NCBI RefSeq assembly: GCF_900105355.1
Contig: NZ_FNSC01000001.1
Location: forward strand, 1,116,001 to 1,180,000
Direction: 5' to 3'
Length of the DNA stretch: 64,000 nucleotides
Source of the DNA: Pseudomonas anguilliseptica
GTDB taxonomy: Bacteria > Pseudomonadota > Gammaproteobacteria > Pseudomonadales > Pseudomonadaceae
The stretch's first letter is position 1, and each line of letters starts with the position of its first letter. Shown piece after piece: positions 10,693 through 20,204 of the stretch. The notes under the pieces are model-generated. The model saw nothing but the letters and a program-made list of their open reading frames with translations. It ran no database searches and was not told the origin of the DNA. Made by a program: the position numbers and the translations under genes.

Positions 10693-11382
10693 TTATAGCG
10701 CGCGGTGCAATAGATCGAGATTGAGATAGCCAGAAACCGCAGCCGGCGTGGCTTCGGCCAGGCGCGGCAGATAACCCAGACAGGGCGCAGGCAGCCGCTC
10801 GGCCAGGGTCGCCAGATTGTCTTCAAGCCGCGAGGTGTGCGGGTCGACCAGATTGGCCACCCAGCCCGCCAACTGCAGGCCGTCACGCAGAATGGCCTCG
10901 GCGCTGAGCAGCGCCTGATTGATGCAGCCCAGACGCACGCCGACCACCAGGATCACCGGCAACTGCAGGGCAATCGCCAGATCCGACAGGGCTTCCTGAC
11001 CAGCCAACGGCACCCGCCAACCGCCCGCCCCTTCGACCAGGGTAAAGTCCGCCTGCTTGTCCAGAATCGCCTGCACCGGCCCCTGCAGCGCGGCAACATC
11101 CAGCAATACACCAACCTCGCGCGCCGCCAGATGCGGGGCAATCGCCGGCTCGAAGGCCAGCGGGTTGACCTCTTCATAGCGCAACGCCAGGGTGCATTCG
11201 CCGAGCAATGCCAGAGCGTCGTCATTGCGCAGACCATCCACTGTGCGCACGCAGCCGGATGCCACCGGTTTGGCCGCCGCAGTCGACAGCCCCGTCATTC
11301 GTGCGGCGTGCAGCAGCCCGGCGGCGATGGTGGTTTTGCCGATTTCGGTGTCGGTGCCGGTCACGAAAAATGCTTGGCTCAT
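10693..11382 (-). CDS. bioD: Dethiobiotin synthetase
   Basis: A 229-residue ATP-dependent enzyme converting 7,8-diaminopelargonate plus CO2 to dethiobiotin. The N-terminal GTDTEIGKTT is the P-loop (Lys16); AAKPVASGC and the substrate-contact stretch TLVEGAGGWRVPL follow as in the BioD family. Length is normal. It is the last gene of the bioB-F-H-C-D operon, 63 bases after bioC. Confidence 0.95.
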   Translation of the reverse strand: MSQAFFVTGTDTEIGKTTIAAGLLHAARMTGLSTAAAKPVASGCVRTVDGLRNDDALALLGECTLALRYEEVNPLAFEPAIAPHLAAREVGVLLDVAALQGPVQAILDKQADFTLVEGAGGWRVPLAGQEALSDLAIALQLPVILVVGVRLGCINQALLSAEAILRDGLQLAGWVANLVDPHTSRLEDNLATLAERLPAPCLGYLPRLAEATPAAVSGYLNLDLLHRAL

Positions 11383-11445
11383 AGCGATCTCTGGTGAGGA
11401 GTATTGACGTCTCTGTGAAGACTCTTAGGGCAGGCCGCGCTTATC

Positions 11446-12252
11446 TCAGCCCTTGCGCAATACGCCGTAAACCACCTGATAGGTCGCCGGCAGGCCTTGT
11501 GGCTGGCGGAACTGCTCATAGGCGTTAAGCAATGCCAGCATGCGCGCCCGCCCGGTTAAACCGCCGGGCCTGCCGGGGTTGAGGTTGTGCGCACCCAGGG
11601 CTTTCAGTTCATGGGTCAGGCTGCGCACATCGGGGTAATAAAGCGTCTCAGGCGTGGTTTGCAGGCAGAGCAGCGCCAGCCCGCTATCACCGCACAGGCG
11701 CTGGTAATCCTCGAAACGGCGGAAGCGGTTGACGTGGACAAAGCCATCCACGGCCTGCCAGCTGTCACGCAGCTCCTGCAGGGTGCCAACACACAGACTG
11801 CTAAACGCCAGCACACCGCCAGGGCGCAGCACCCGTGCGGCCTCACTGAGCACCGCGGAAAAATCCGCACACCATTGCAGCGCCAAACTGGAAAACAGCA
11901 GGTCGCAGGACGCCTCGCGCAACGGCAGGCGCTCGGCATCGCCGGCAATAAACTGCTGCGCGCCGCCCAGCGGCCGAGCGTGCTGCAGCATACCTTCGGC
12001 GATATCCACAGCCACGCCCTGACTGAGCGGAAAACGCTCGCTCAGCGCACGGCTGAAATAGCCGGTACCGCACCCCAGATCGAGCCAACGCGCCGGGCTG
12101 ATCGCCGCCGGCAACTGCGCCAGCAGCTGCTGGCCCACGTTGCGCTGCAGAGCCGCCACGCTGTCGTAGCTTTGCGCTGCGCGGGAAAACGACGCCGCCA
12201 CCTGACGTTTATCCGGCAGGCCGCCGAGTGGGTCATGGGCCAGATCAGTCAT
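11446..12252 (-). CDS. bioC: Malonyl-ACP O-methyltransferase
   Basis: A 268-residue SAM-dependent methyltransferase that methylates malonyl-ACP so it can enter fatty-acid elongation as a disguised biotin precursor. It has the BioC N-terminus ([23 protein letters not shown]), the SAM motif [15 protein letters not shown] at about 56-70, and the later [12 protein letters not shown]. The ATG at 12252 overlaps the end of bioH by eight bases, which supports this start over one further upstream and indicates translational coupling. Confidence 0.94.
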   Translation of the reverse strand: MTDLAHDPLGGLPDKRQVAASFSRAAQSYDSVAALQRNVGQQLLAQLPAAISPARWLDLGCGTGYFSRALSERFPLSQGVAVDIAEGMLQHARPLGGAQQFIAGDAERLPLREASCDLLFSSLALQWCADFSAVLSEAARVLRPGGVLAFSSLCVGTLQELRDSWQAVDGFVHVNRFRRFEDYQRLCGDSGLALLCLQTTPETLYYPDVRSLTHELKALGAHNLNPGRPGGLTGRARMLALLNAYEQFRQPQGLPATYQVVYGVLRKG

Positions 12253-12976
12253 CACCGGCCTCATGCAGAAACGCCTGAATCGCCGCCGCAAGCTCATGCG
12301 GGCGCTCAAGGACAAAGGCGTGGCTGGTGTTATCAATCAGGCCGATATCGACATCCGGCAACAACTCCAGCAAGGCCTGCGCAGCGCTCGCAGGTACCAG
12401 CGCATCCTGGCCGGCAAACAGATGCAGTTGTGGGCCGACAAAGGCCTGCAGCGCTGCCCGCGTATCCAGGTTGGCGAGCAGATCCAGCCCGGCCAGCAGT
12501 ACCTCGGGCTGCACCTGCGGAGCCGCCGCCAGCAACTGCCGCGACAGACCGCGAGCCTCCACCGCGCCCTGGGCGCAAAGCAGGGCAAACCGCTTCAGAG
12601 TGGCGGGCGCATCAGCGGCGCAGCCCTGACGGAAAGCACTAAAGGTTTCAGCCGACATAGCCGCAGGCCAATCTGACTGCGCCACAAAGCGCAGGTTGCT
12701 GGCCAGGGTCAGCAAGCCGCTGCAACGCTCGCCGCGGCGCGCCGCCAGCTCAGCGGCAAGCATGCCGCCGAGGGACCAGCCGCCGAGCCAGGCATCCTGA
12801 GGCAGCATGGCATCCAGTTCATCCAGCCAGTCGTCCGGATCACTGGAATCCAGCGTCGGCAAAGGCTCGATGTCGACATGCAAGCGCAGATCGAGGCCGC
12901 ACAAGGCCTCGGCCAGCGGCTGCAAGGGCGCAGTACCCAAGCCCCAGCCGGGCAGCAGAATCAGTCGATCACGCAT
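12245..12976 (-). CDS. bioH: Pimeloyl-ACP methyl ester carboxylesterase
   Basis: A 243-residue alpha/beta hydrolase that removes the methyl group from pimeloyl-ACP methyl ester, ending the BioC-BioH route. LLPGWGLG forms the oxyanion region, GWSLGG (Ser68) is the nucleophile elbow, and [12 protein letters not shown] near the end supplies the catalytic His. It overlaps bioF upstream and bioC downstream by eight bases each. Confidence 0.92.
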   Translation of the reverse strand: MRDRLILLPGWGLGTAPLQPLAEALCGLDLRLHVDIEPLPTLDSSDPDDWLDELDAMLPQDAWLGGWSLGGMLAAELAARRGERCSGLLTLASNLRFVAQSDWPAAMSAETFSAFRQGCAADAPATLKRFALLCAQGAVEARGLSRQLLAAAPQVQPEVLLAGLDLLANLDTRAALQAFVGPQLHLFAGQDALVPASAAQALLELLPDVDIGLIDNTSHAFVLERPHELAAAIQAFLHEAGDD

Positions 12977-14150
12977 GCACGGCCACCTCGCCAGTCAGCA
13001 GCGGCCAGCACTCAGCCAGCGCTTCCAGCAGTAGCTCCAGCTGTTCCAGGCTGTGCGCGGCGGACAAGGTTACGCGCAAGCGCGCACTGCCGGCGGGCAC
13101 GGTGGGCGGACGAATCGCGGTGACCAGCAGACCACGCTCACGCAGCATCTGCGACAACTGCAGGGCGCGGCCACTGTCGCCGATCAGGATCGGCTGAATC
13201 GGCGTAGCACTGTCCATCAGCTCCAGACCGATGGCCTGGGCACCTTCGCGAAAACGCTTGATCAGGGCATTCAGGTGTTCACGCCGCCAATGCTCGCTGC
13301 GTAGCAACTCCAGACTTTTCAGGGTGGCGCAGGCCAGCGCCGGCGGCTGGCTGGTGGTGTAGATATAGGGGCGGGCGAACTGCACCAGGGCCTCAATCAG
13401 GTCGTCACTGCCAGCAACAAAGGCACCGGCCGTACCGAAGGCTTTGCCCAGCGTGCCGACCAGCACCTGCACATCGTCCAGGCCCAGGCCGAAGTGCTCG
13501 ACAATACCCCCGCCGGTTGCACCCAGCGGGCCGAAACCGTGGGCATCATCGACCATCACCCAGGCACCCGCGCGGCGCGCTTCAGCGCACAGCGATGGCA
13601 GGTCGGCCAGATCACCGTCCATGCTGAACACACCGTCGGTGACGATCAGGGTATTGCCGGTCACCTTACGCAAGCGATTGGCCAGGCTGACGCCATCGTT
13701 ATGCAGGTAACGGGAAAAGCGCGCACCGCTGAGCAGGCCGGCATCCAACAGGGAGGCATGATTAAGGCGATCCTCCAGCACGCTATCGCCCTGCCCGACC
13801 AGCGCGGTGACCGCACCGAGGTTGGCCATATAGCCGGTGGAAAACAGCAGTGCGCGAGGGCGTCCGGTGAACTCGGCCAGTGCTTCTTCGAGTTGGTGAT
13901 GCGGCGTGCTGTGGCCGATCACCAGATGCGAGGCGCCACCGCCCACGCCCCATTTCTGCGCACCGGCGCGCCAGGCTTCGATCACCTGCGGATGATTGGC
14001 CAGGCCGAGGTAATCGTTGGAACAGAAGGCCAGCAGCTGGCGACCATCGACCTGCACCAGCGGCCCCTGCGGAGACTCCAGCAGCGGGCGCTGACGATAG
14101 AGGTTGGCGGTGCGGCGCTCAGCGAGGCGAGCGGCAAGGTCGAAAGACAT
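12969..14150 (-). CDS. bioF: 8-amino-7-oxononanoate synthase
   Basis: A 393-residue PLP-dependent alpha-oxoamine synthase joining pimeloyl-ACP and L-alanine. Signatures are [13 protein letters not shown] near the start, [16 protein letters not shown], and the PLP lysine in [15 protein letters not shown] (about Lys235). The ATG at 14150 (MSFDLAARL) is used; an in-frame TTG five codons upstream is less likely. It overlaps bioH by eight bases. Confidence 0.94.
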   Translation of the reverse strand: MSFDLAARLAERRTANLYRQRPLLESPQGPLVQVDGRQLLAFCSNDYLGLANHPQVIEAWRAGAQKWGVGGGASHLVIGHSTPHHQLEEALAEFTGRPRALLFSTGYMANLGAVTALVGQGDSVLEDRLNHASLLDAGLLSGARFSRYLHNDGVSLANRLRKVTGNTLIVTDGVFSMDGDLADLPSLCAEARRAGAWVMVDDAHGFGPLGATGGGIVEHFGLGLDDVQVLVGTLGKAFGTAGAFVAGSDDLIEALVQFARPYIYTTSQPPALACATLKSLELLRSEHWRREHLNALIKRFREGAQAIGLELMDSATPIQPILIGDSGRALQLSQMLRERGLLVTAIRPPTVPAGSARLRVTLSAAHSLEQLELLLEALAECWPLLTGEVAVHA

Positions 14151-14180
14151 AGGCAACCTGGACAATAAGGACGCAATACC

Positions 14181-14240
14181 GTGGGAGGGGCTTTAGCCGC
14201 GACCGACCTTGCGCCGAATCGCGGCTAAAGCCCCTCCCAC
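14181..14240. repeat. REP-like palindrome between bioB and bioF
   Basis: Perfect 22-base inverted arms (14181-14202 and 14219-14240, each beginning GTGGGAGGGGCTTTAGCCGC on its own strand) enclose a 16-base loop. The GTGGGAGG...TAGCCGCGA core is the kind of short interspersed palindrome common in Pseudomonas intergenic regions. A diverged relative lies at 39355-39410. In the transcript it forms a very stable hairpin between bioB and bioF. Confidence 0.85.
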
Positions 14241-14258
14241 CGATTCAGAGCACGGCCA

Positions 14259-15314
14259 TCAGACCGCGGCGTTATAGAACAGCTTGGAGTCACGCTGTTC
14301 GACCAGCGCCTGCTCAATGGCCGCCTGATGCACTTCATCGGCATGCTCTTCGCGCTCTTCCGGTTTGATGCCGAGGCGAGCAAACAGCTGCATGTCCTGG
14401 TTGGCTTGCGGGTTGGCAGTGGTCAGCAGCTTCTCACCGTAGAAGATCGAGTTGGCGCCGGCGAAGAACGCCAGGGCCTGCATCTGCTCGTTCATCGCCT
14501 CGCGGCCGGCGGACAGGCGCACGTGGGACTGCGGCATCATGATCCGCGCCACCGCGAGCATGCGGATAAAGTCAAACGGATCGACATCCTGCTCATCGGC
14601 CAGCGGTGTGCCTTTGACTTTTACCAGCATGTTGATCGGCACCGACTCAGGGTGCTCCGGCAGGTTGGCCAGCTGAATCAACAGGCCGGCACGATCGTCC
14701 AGCGACTCGCCCATGCCGAGGATGCCGCCGGAGCAGATCTTCATCCCCGAATCACGCACATAGGCCAGGGTTTCCAAGCGATCGGAGTAAGTGCGGGTGG
14801 TGATGATGTTGCCGTAGAACTCCGGCGAGGTGTCCAGGTTGTGGTTGTAATAGTCGAGGCCGGCAGCGGCCAGGGCCTGGGTCTGCTCTTTATCCAGCTT
14901 GCCCAGGGTCATGCAGGTTTCCAGGCCCAGGGCTTTGACGCCCTCGACCATTTTCAGCACGTAGGGCATGTCTTTGGCCGACGGATGCTTCCACGCCGCG
15001 CCCATGCAGAAACGCGTGGAACCGATGGCCTTGGCCTCGGCGGCAGCCTCCAGCACCTTCTGCACTTCCAGCAGTTTTTCCTTTTCCAGGCCGGTGTTGT
15101 AGTGGCCGGACTGCGGGCAGTACTTGCAGTCTTCCGGGCAGGCACCGGTTTTGATCGACAGCAGGGTCGAGACCTGCACGCGGTTCGGGTCGAAATGCGC
15201 GCGGTGCACAGTTTGCGCCTGGAACAGCAGGTCGTTGAACGGTTGATCGAAGAGCGCCTTGACCTCATTAAGAGTCCAGTCGTGACGCAGGTTGGCGGCG
15301 GTGGTGGCGCTCAT
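14259..15314 (-). CDS. bioB: Biotin synthase
   Basis: A 351-residue radical-SAM enzyme inserting sulphur into dethiobiotin. The iron-sulphur motif CPEDCKYC (Cys59, Cys63, Cys66) follows [10 protein letters not shown]. Further BioB blocks such as [22 protein letters not shown] and [12 protein letters not shown] are present. It is the first gene of the bio operon, with its promoter region facing comF. A BirA-type operator at 15400-15432 lies 86 bases upstream. Confidence 0.96.
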   Translation of the reverse strand: MSATTAANLRHDWTLNEVKALFDQPFNDLLFQAQTVHRAHFDPNRVQVSTLLSIKTGACPEDCKYCPQSGHYNTGLEKEKLLEVQKVLEAAAEAKAIGSTRFCMGAAWKHPSAKDMPYVLKMVEGVKALGLETCMTLGKLDKEQTQALAAAGLDYYNHNLDTSPEFYGNIITTRTYSDRLETLAYVRDSGMKICSGGILGMGESLDDRAGLLIQLANLPEHPESVPINMLVKVKGTPLADEQDVDPFDFIRMLAVARIMMPQSHVRLSAGREAMNEQMQALAFFAGANSIFYGEKLLTTANPQANQDMQLFARLGIKPEEREEHADEVHQAAIEQALVEQRDSKLFYNAAV

Positions 15315-15394
15315 CGGTAATTCCTTATTGTTGGCTGCGCCCTGCTAGATTCAGCGGACGCGACACGGATGTTCGGCATAGTTATGGAAGGCGT

Positions 15395-16129
15395 ATACGC
15401 TGTCAACCCAACCCACAGCACCCGGTTTACAACTGGTTAAAAAGCAAGCAAGCCTGCCTGCTTTGCGATGAAGTCGCGGATGCCGCGCTGGCCATCTGCA
15501 CCAGCTGCGAAGCCGAGCTGCCCTGGCTTGGCGGGCATTGCCAGGTCTGTGCCCTGCCGCTGCCCAGTCAAGGCCTGGTCTGCGGAGCCTGCCTGAACAA
15601 GCCGCCGAGCTTCAGCAAGGTTGAAGTGCCCTGGCGTTACGCCTTCCCCGTCGACAGCCTGATTACCCGCTTCAAGCATCAGGCCAAGTGGCCATTGGGA
15701 CGTCTGCTCGGCGAGCTTTTGTCACACCATCTGCAGCATGCCTTCGATGAAGGGTTGCCGCGCCCCGACCTGCTGCTGCCCGTGCCCCTGGCGGACAAAC
15801 GCCAACGCCAGCGCGGCTTTAATCAGGCTGGTTTGCTCGCTCAATGGCTGAGCACCAGCCTACAACTGCCGCTGCAGACGCACTGGCTACTACGGGTGAT
15901 CGACACCCCGGCGCAACAGCAACTGGATGCCGCCACGCGTAAACGCAACCTGCGCAAGGCCTTTGCCCTGGCGCCGGGTAACGCAATCAGCGGCCTGCAC
16001 GTGGCACTGGTCGATGATGTGCTGACCACCGGCGCCACCGCCGAAAGCCTGGCGCGGCTACTGAAAAAGGCCGGCGCTGCACGGATCGATGTGTACTGCC
16101 TGGCGCGCACGCCAAAGCCTGGCGACTGA
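15395..16129 (+). CDS. comF: ComF-family phosphoribosyltransferase-like protein (start codon not canonical)
   Basis: About 244 residues. The N-terminus carries the ComF zinc-ribbon cysteines (ACLLCDEVADAALAICTSCEAE, then HCQVCALPLP and GLVCGACLNKP). The C-terminal PRTase-like domain contains LLPVPLADKRQRQRGFNQA and the PRPP-type loop VALVDDVLTTGAT. Members take part in DNA uptake and natural transformation. Coding similarity clearly extends upstream of the GTG at 15626, to CQPNPQHPVYNWL near 15401, but no ATG, GTG or TTG precedes it in frame. An ATA at 15395 sits where the initiator would be, so the start is mutated, misread, or unusual. It is divergent from bioB. Confidence 0.82.
   Translation: MRCQPNPQHPVYNWLKSKQACLLCDEVADAALAICTSCEAELPWLGGHCQVCALPLPSQGLVCGACLNKPPSFSKVEVPWRYAFPVDSLITRFKHQAKWPLGRLLGELLSHHLQHAFDEGLPRPDLLLPVPLADKRQRQRGFNQAGLLAQWLSTSLQLPLQTHWLLRVIDTPAQQQLDAATRKRNLRKAFALAPGNAISGLHVALVDDVLTTGATAESLARLLKKAGAARIDVYCLARTPKPGD
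15400..15432. promoter_or_regulatory. Candidate BirA (biotin repressor) operator
   Basis: CTGTCAACC-N15-GGTTTACAA. The right half matches the known BirA half-site exactly, the left half matches TTGTAAACC at 7 of 9 positions, and the 15-base spacer is canonical. It lies upstream of bioB and inside the first codons of comF (the right half encodes part of VYNW). BirA with biotinyl-AMP would repress bioBFHCD from here. Confidence 0.75.
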
Positions 16130-16184
16130 GCTGCCAACAGCGGTTAAGGGTTACACTTTGCGACCAATTACCCCGGAGTCGCCC

Positions 16185-17159
16185 ATGCCCCATCCATTTG
16201 CCGCACTCACACCCGACCTGGTGCTGGATGCCGTGGAGAGCATCGGCTATCTCAGCGACGCCCGCGTACTGGCGCTGAACAGCTATGAAAACCGCGTCTA
16301 TCAAGTGGGCATCGAGGACGAAACGCCGCTGATCGCCAAGTTCTACCGCCCGGATCGCTGGACCGATGCAGCTATCCGCGAAGAGCACAGTTTCACCTTC
16401 GAGCTGGCCGAATGCGAAGTACCGGTGGTGGCGCCCCTGGTGCGCGATGGCGAAACCCTGTTCAGCTACGCCGGCTTTCGTCTTGCACTGTTCCCCCGGC
16501 GTGGCGGCCGCGCGCCGGAACCCGGCAACCTCGACCAACTGTACCGCCTCGGCCAACTGCTTGGCCGCCTGCACGCCGTCGGCTCACTCAAGCCGTTTGC
16601 CCACCGTGAAGCCTTGCAGGTCAGCAACTTCGGCCACGCCTCGCTGGCCACCCTGCTGGATGGCAACTTTATTCCGCGCAGCCTGCTGCCGGCGTACGAG
16701 TCGGTGGCGCGGGATCTGCTGGGGCGCCTGGATACGCTGTTCGCCGCCAATCCGGTGCAGGCGATCCGCCTGCACGGCGATTGCCACCCGGGCAACCTGC
16801 TGTGCCGCGACGACACCTTCCACATGGTCGACCTCGACGACTGCCGCATGGGCCCGGCCGTGCAAGACCTGTGGATGATGCTGGCCGGCGAACGCCATGA
16901 GCGCCTCGGCCAGTTGTCGGAGCTGATGGACGGTTATCAGGAGTTCCACGACTTCAACCCGCGCGAACTGCCACTGATCGAGGGCCTGCGCGCCCTGCGC
17001 CTGATGCACTACAGCGCCTGGCTGGCACGCCGCTGGGACGACCCGGCCTTCCCCATGAGCTTCCCCTGGTTTGGCAGCGAGCGTTACTGGGGCGATCAGA
17101 TTCTGATCCTGCGTGAGCAGCTGTCCGCACTGGATGAAGAACCGCTAAAGCTGTTCTAA
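16185..17159 (+). CDS. srkA: Stress-response serine/threonine protein kinase YihE/SrkA
   Basis: A 324-residue aminoglycoside-phosphotransferase-fold kinase. ALNSYENRVYQVG forms the nucleotide loop region, IAKFYRPDRW holds the ATP-binding lysine, RLHGDCHPGNLL is the catalytic loop with the Asp, and MVDLDDCRMGP supplies the metal-binding Asp. SrkA/YihE proteins limit MazF-type and Cpx-linked stress death in enterics. The ATG at 16185 follows CCGGAG and is preferred to an ORF start 96 bases upstream inside comF. Confidence 0.9.
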   Translation: MPHPFAALTPDLVLDAVESIGYLSDARVLALNSYENRVYQVGIEDETPLIAKFYRPDRWTDAAIREEHSFTFELAECEVPVVAPLVRDGETLFSYAGFRLALFPRRGGRAPEPGNLDQLYRLGQLLGRLHAVGSLKPFAHREALQVSNFGHASLATLLDGNFIPRSLLPAYESVARDLLGRLDTLFAANPVQAIRLHGDCHPGNLLCRDDTFHMVDLDDCRMGPAVQDLWMMLAGERHERLGQLSELMDGYQEFHDFNPRELPLIEGLRALRLMHYSAWLARRWDDPAFPMSFPWFGSERYWGDQILILREQLSALDEEPLKLF

Positions 17160-17194
17160 ACCGGCAACACCTCTAATCGAGAATGGAGTTCTCT

Positions 17195-17767
17195 ATGTCC
17201 ATCGTCGAACGCTGGTTTGGTGCGGGCTTTGTTCAACTAAACCCTTTGCTACAACAGCTACACCAGCAGGGCGGCAAGCTGCATGGACAGGTCGATCTGC
17301 AACTAGGTCGCGGTCTTGCCGGAGTCGTCGGGGCACGCCTGGCGATGCGCCTGGGCATTCCAACGGAGCACACAGCTGTGGCATTCCAAGTGGATATCCA
17401 TGGTACAGATGACTGCCTGCACTGGAACCGCTGCTTCGCCGACTCCGCCGTGCTCTACTCACGCTTTCAGCCCAGTGACAGCTGGCCGGACGGTTATTGG
17501 CTGGAATCCACCGGGGCACTGACACTGGCCTTGGCGGTAGATATTCGCCAAGGCGGCTGGTACTGGCGACCGCTCAAGGCCTGGCTGCACGGTGTGCGCA
17601 TTCCACTATGGCTACTGCCACGTACCGAGGCCTACAAACGCATTGAAAATGGCCGCTATTACTTCTACGTCGGCTTCAGCCTGCCCCTGCTTGGCAACCT
17701 GCTCAGCTACAGCGGGGCGCTGCAACTGGAGAGCGCGACAGCCGAGTTGCGCGACCACGCGCCATAA
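17195..17767 (+). CDS. DUF4166-like protein
   Basis: A 190-residue soluble protein with VERWFGAGFVQLNPLLQQLHQQGGKLHGQVDL at the start, then HWNRCFADS, LYSRFQPSDSWPDGYWLESTGAL, and a closing NGRYYFYVGFSLPLLGNLLSYSGAL. This pattern matches the DUF4166 group as I recall it. The ATG at 17195 follows GGAG by about six bases and is chosen over the ATG at 17183. The function is unknown. It is probably co-transcribed with srkA 35 bases upstream. Confidence 0.7.
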   Translation: MSIVERWFGAGFVQLNPLLQQLHQQGGKLHGQVDLQLGRGLAGVVGARLAMRLGIPTEHTAVAFQVDIHGTDDCLHWNRCFADSAVLYSRFQPSDSWPDGYWLESTGALTLALAVDIRQGGWYWRPLKAWLHGVRIPLWLLPRTEAYKRIENGRYYFYVGFSLPLLGNLLSYSGALQLESATAELRDHAP

Positions 17768-17907
17768 CAGCTGCCAAGGCCCTGTAAAGCCAGGCTTACG
17801 CTAATTAGTCATGTGGCGTTAATTACAAAGTTGAACGGCCAGACAAGTCCCTGCCACGCCGACTAGAATCGCAAGCCTCTCGTTAGCCGCCTAAGCAAGG
17901 ACCCTGC

Positions 17908-18802
17908 ATGGCCACCGCCAACCCGCGTCGCGCGGTATATTCTCGGCCTGACCGCCTACATCATCTGGGGCCTGTTCCCGCTCTACTTCAAAGCGATTCA
18001 GAGCGTGCCCGCGCTGGAAATCATCGTTCATCGCGCACTCTGGTCGGCGCTGTTCGGCGCGCTGTTGCTGCTGGTGTGGAAGCATCCCGGCTGGCTGCGC
18101 GAGCTGCTGAATAATCCCAAACGCTTTGCCGTGCTGGCCCTCAGCGGCGTGCTGATTGCCAGCAACTGGCTGGTGTATGTGTGGGCGGTGAATAACGAGC
18201 GCATGCTCGAAGCCAGCCTGGGCTACTACATCAACCCGCTGGTCAACGTGCTGCTGGGCATGTTGATTCTCGGTGAGCGCTTACGCCGCCTGCAGTGGCT
18301 GGCAGTGGCCCTGGCCGCGCTGGGTGTATTGCAGCAGCTGTGGCAGGTCGACAGCATTCCCTGGGTATCCCTGGTGCTGGCACTGACCTTTGGCTTCTAC
18401 GGGATTATCCGCAAACAGGCGCCGGTGGCTGCACTGCCCGGCCTGGTGGTGGAAACCTGGCTACTGCTCCCGCTGGCTCTGGGTTGGTTAATGCTGCACC
18501 CGGCGGCAATGAGCACCCAGGCTGACTTCTGGAGTACCCCGGAAGCCCTTTGGCTGATCGCCGCAGGGCCGATCACCCTGGTGCCGCTGGTGTGTTTCAA
18601 CGCCGCCGCCCGCCATCTGCCCTACACCACCCTGGGCTTTCTGCAGTACCTGGCACCGACCCTGGTGCTACTGCAGGCGATCTTTCTGTTTGATGAGCAT
18701 TTCGACCCAAGCAAGTTGCTGGCCTTTATCTGCATCTGGGCGGGCCTGGCGATTTACAGCGTCGATGCCTGGCTCAGTTTGCGTAAACGCCAGGCTGATT
18801 AA
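17908..18802 (+). pseudogene. rarD: RarD-type EamA-family permease, frameshifted at the N-terminus
   Basis: Ten hydrophobic segments and the RarD/EamA hallmarks are present: LGLTAYIIWGLFPLYFKAIQ, HRALWS, WLVYVWAVNNERMLEASLGYYINPLVNVLLG, and a second EamA repeat ending IWAGLAIYSVDAW. The ATG at 17908 opens MATANPRR, but the frame then shifts at 17926-17935 within a CGTCGCGCGG stretch; the remainder from YILGLTAYIIW continues in another frame. A two-base loss in the CG repeat, or one extra base, explains it. RarD was originally linked to chloramphenicol sensitivity and its substrate is unsettled. Confidence 0.8.
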
Positions 18803-18900
18803 AAAACAATCAGCGGACTGTAACGCCCGAGGCGGCAGGCCTGCAGCCAGTTGCCCCCGGCTTATCCACAGAAGCATCCCCGGCCTTTGTGCACAACCAG

Positions 18901-18933
18901 TTGCTAAGCGCTTAAAAAATAAGCACTTAGCAA
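18901..18933. terminator. Hairpin downstream of rarD
   Basis: Fourteen-base arms (TTGCTAAGCGCTTA and TAAGCACTTAGCAA, 13 of 14 pairing) flank an A5 loop. It is about 100 bases after the rarD stop and just upstream of the IS630 insertion. It probably ends rarD transcription, although a T run is lacking. Confidence 0.5.
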
Positions 18934-18950
18934 AAAGCCCCGGGGCACTA

Positions 18951-20134
18951 GTGAACTGTCTGCAAAATTCGTTAATCCAATGCCGAGCCAGTATACTGCG
19001 CGCTCTATCGTCATGAATTGAGCCCCCATATGGCCCGGCCAGCAGCCCCATTCTTCTTGAGTCCCAGTGATGCCGACATGCTGCAAGGCTGGTTACGCAT
19101 GGGATCGCTGCCTCAGAGCATCGGCCAGCGGGCCAGAATTCTGTTGCTGCTGGCCAACGGTCTCACGCCCAAGGAGATCAGCGAGCAGCTGCAAGTCTCT
19201 GCGCCAGTGGTCTTCAAATGGCGTAAACGCTACCAGGAGACCGGTCTGGAGGGGCTGAGTGACCTGCGGCGCAGTGGAGCGCCTCGCAAGCTCAACGAAG
19301 CGAAGATCAAGGAAATCCTGACGCTGACGACCCAGCGAGTCCCGCGCGAAGCTACCCACTGGAGCCTACGGTTGATGGCCAAGTACGCTGGGGTCAGCAT
19401 CTGGCAGGTCGCACAGGTGTGGGCTGCTGCCGACCTCAAGCCGCACCGGTTGAAAACCTTCAAGATCAGTAACGACCCGCACTTTGCAGACAAAGTGGTC
19501 GATGTCGTCGGGCTCTATTTGAATCCGCCCGACAACGCCCTGGTGCTATCTGTTGACGAAAAAACACAGATCCAGGCGCTGGACCGCACACAGCCCATGC
19601 TGCCGCTCAAGCCCGGGCAGATTGAGCGGCGGACGCATGACTATAAGCGCCACGGTACGGCCAGTCTGTACGCAGACTTTGACATCCTGACGGGTAAGGT
19701 CATCGGCCGTATCACCCAGCGGCACAGGGCCAAGGAGTTTTTGGAGTTCCTTCGACAGATCGACCGCAGCACCCCCGCCGAGCTGGACCTGCATGTAATT
19801 CTGGACAACAGCTCGACTCACAAGACCGCTGCCGTCAGGGAATGGCTGGAGAAGCATCCCCGTTTCAAGCTGCACTTCACACCGACCAGCGCCTCGTGGC
19901 TGAACGCCGTGGAGGGCTGGTTTGCGCAACTGGAAAGACGGGCGCTTTATCGTGATGCCTTCAGCAGCGTGGCTGACCTGAGAGCGGCGATACGTCGCTT
20001 CATTGAGGCTCATAACGAACATTCGGCTAAGCCGTTCCGCTGGAGCAAAACGGCTGAGTCGATTATCAGCTCCGTGCATCGAGCAAAGCTGGCTGTAATT
20101 CGGAATGAGTTATTGGATTAACCAGACAAGCCAC
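18951..20134 (+). mobile_element. IS630-family insertion sequence, copy 1
   Basis: An 1184-base element flanked by TA on both sides (18949-18950 and 20135-20136), the target duplication of the IS630/Tc1-mariner group. The ends are imperfect inverted repeats (GTGAACTGTCTG inward from the left, GTGGCTTGTCTGG from the right). Two further copies of identical length lie at 39429 and 46845. Confidence 0.93.
19030..20121 (+). CDS. IS630-family transposase (copy 1)
   Basis: A 363-residue transposase. An N-terminal helix-turn-helix (LTPKEISEQLQVSAPVVFKWRKRYQETGLEGL) is followed by a DDE catalytic domain with VDEKTQIQALDR, HVILDNSSTHKT and SWLNAVEGWFAQLER. The ATG at 19030 is used rather than the TTG at 19018. 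Copy 1 differs from copies 2 and 3 by Asp for Ala in YADFDILTG. It looks intact. Confidence 0.95.
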   Translation: MARPAAPFFLSPSDADMLQGWLRMGSLPQSIGQRARILLLLANGLTPKEISEQLQVSAPVVFKWRKRYQETGLEGLSDLRRSGAPRKLNEAKIKEILTLTTQRVPREATHWSLRLMAKYAGVSIWQVAQVWAAADLKPHRLKTFKISNDPHFADKVVDVVGLYLNPPDNALVLSVDEKTQIQALDRTQPMLPLKPGQIERRTHDYKRHGTASLYADFDILTGKVIGRITQRHRAKEFLEFLRQIDRSTPAELDLHVILDNSSTHKTAAVREWLEKHPRFKLHFTPTSASWLNAVEGWFAQLERRALYRDAFSSVADLRAAIRRFIEAHNEHSAKPFRWSKTAESIISSVHRAKLAVIRNELLD

Positions 20135-20204
20135 TAGGCAGTGCTCCGGGGCTCCTCATGCTACGCACAGAGTTATCCACATCGATCGTGGATAAATAGT
20201 GGCT

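Noticed and set aside
14181..14240. bioB-bioF palindrome as a rho-independent terminator or riboswitch
   Set aside because: It lacks a T run and its core resembles interspersed REP units seen elsewhere in the window; no riboswitch architecture is evident.
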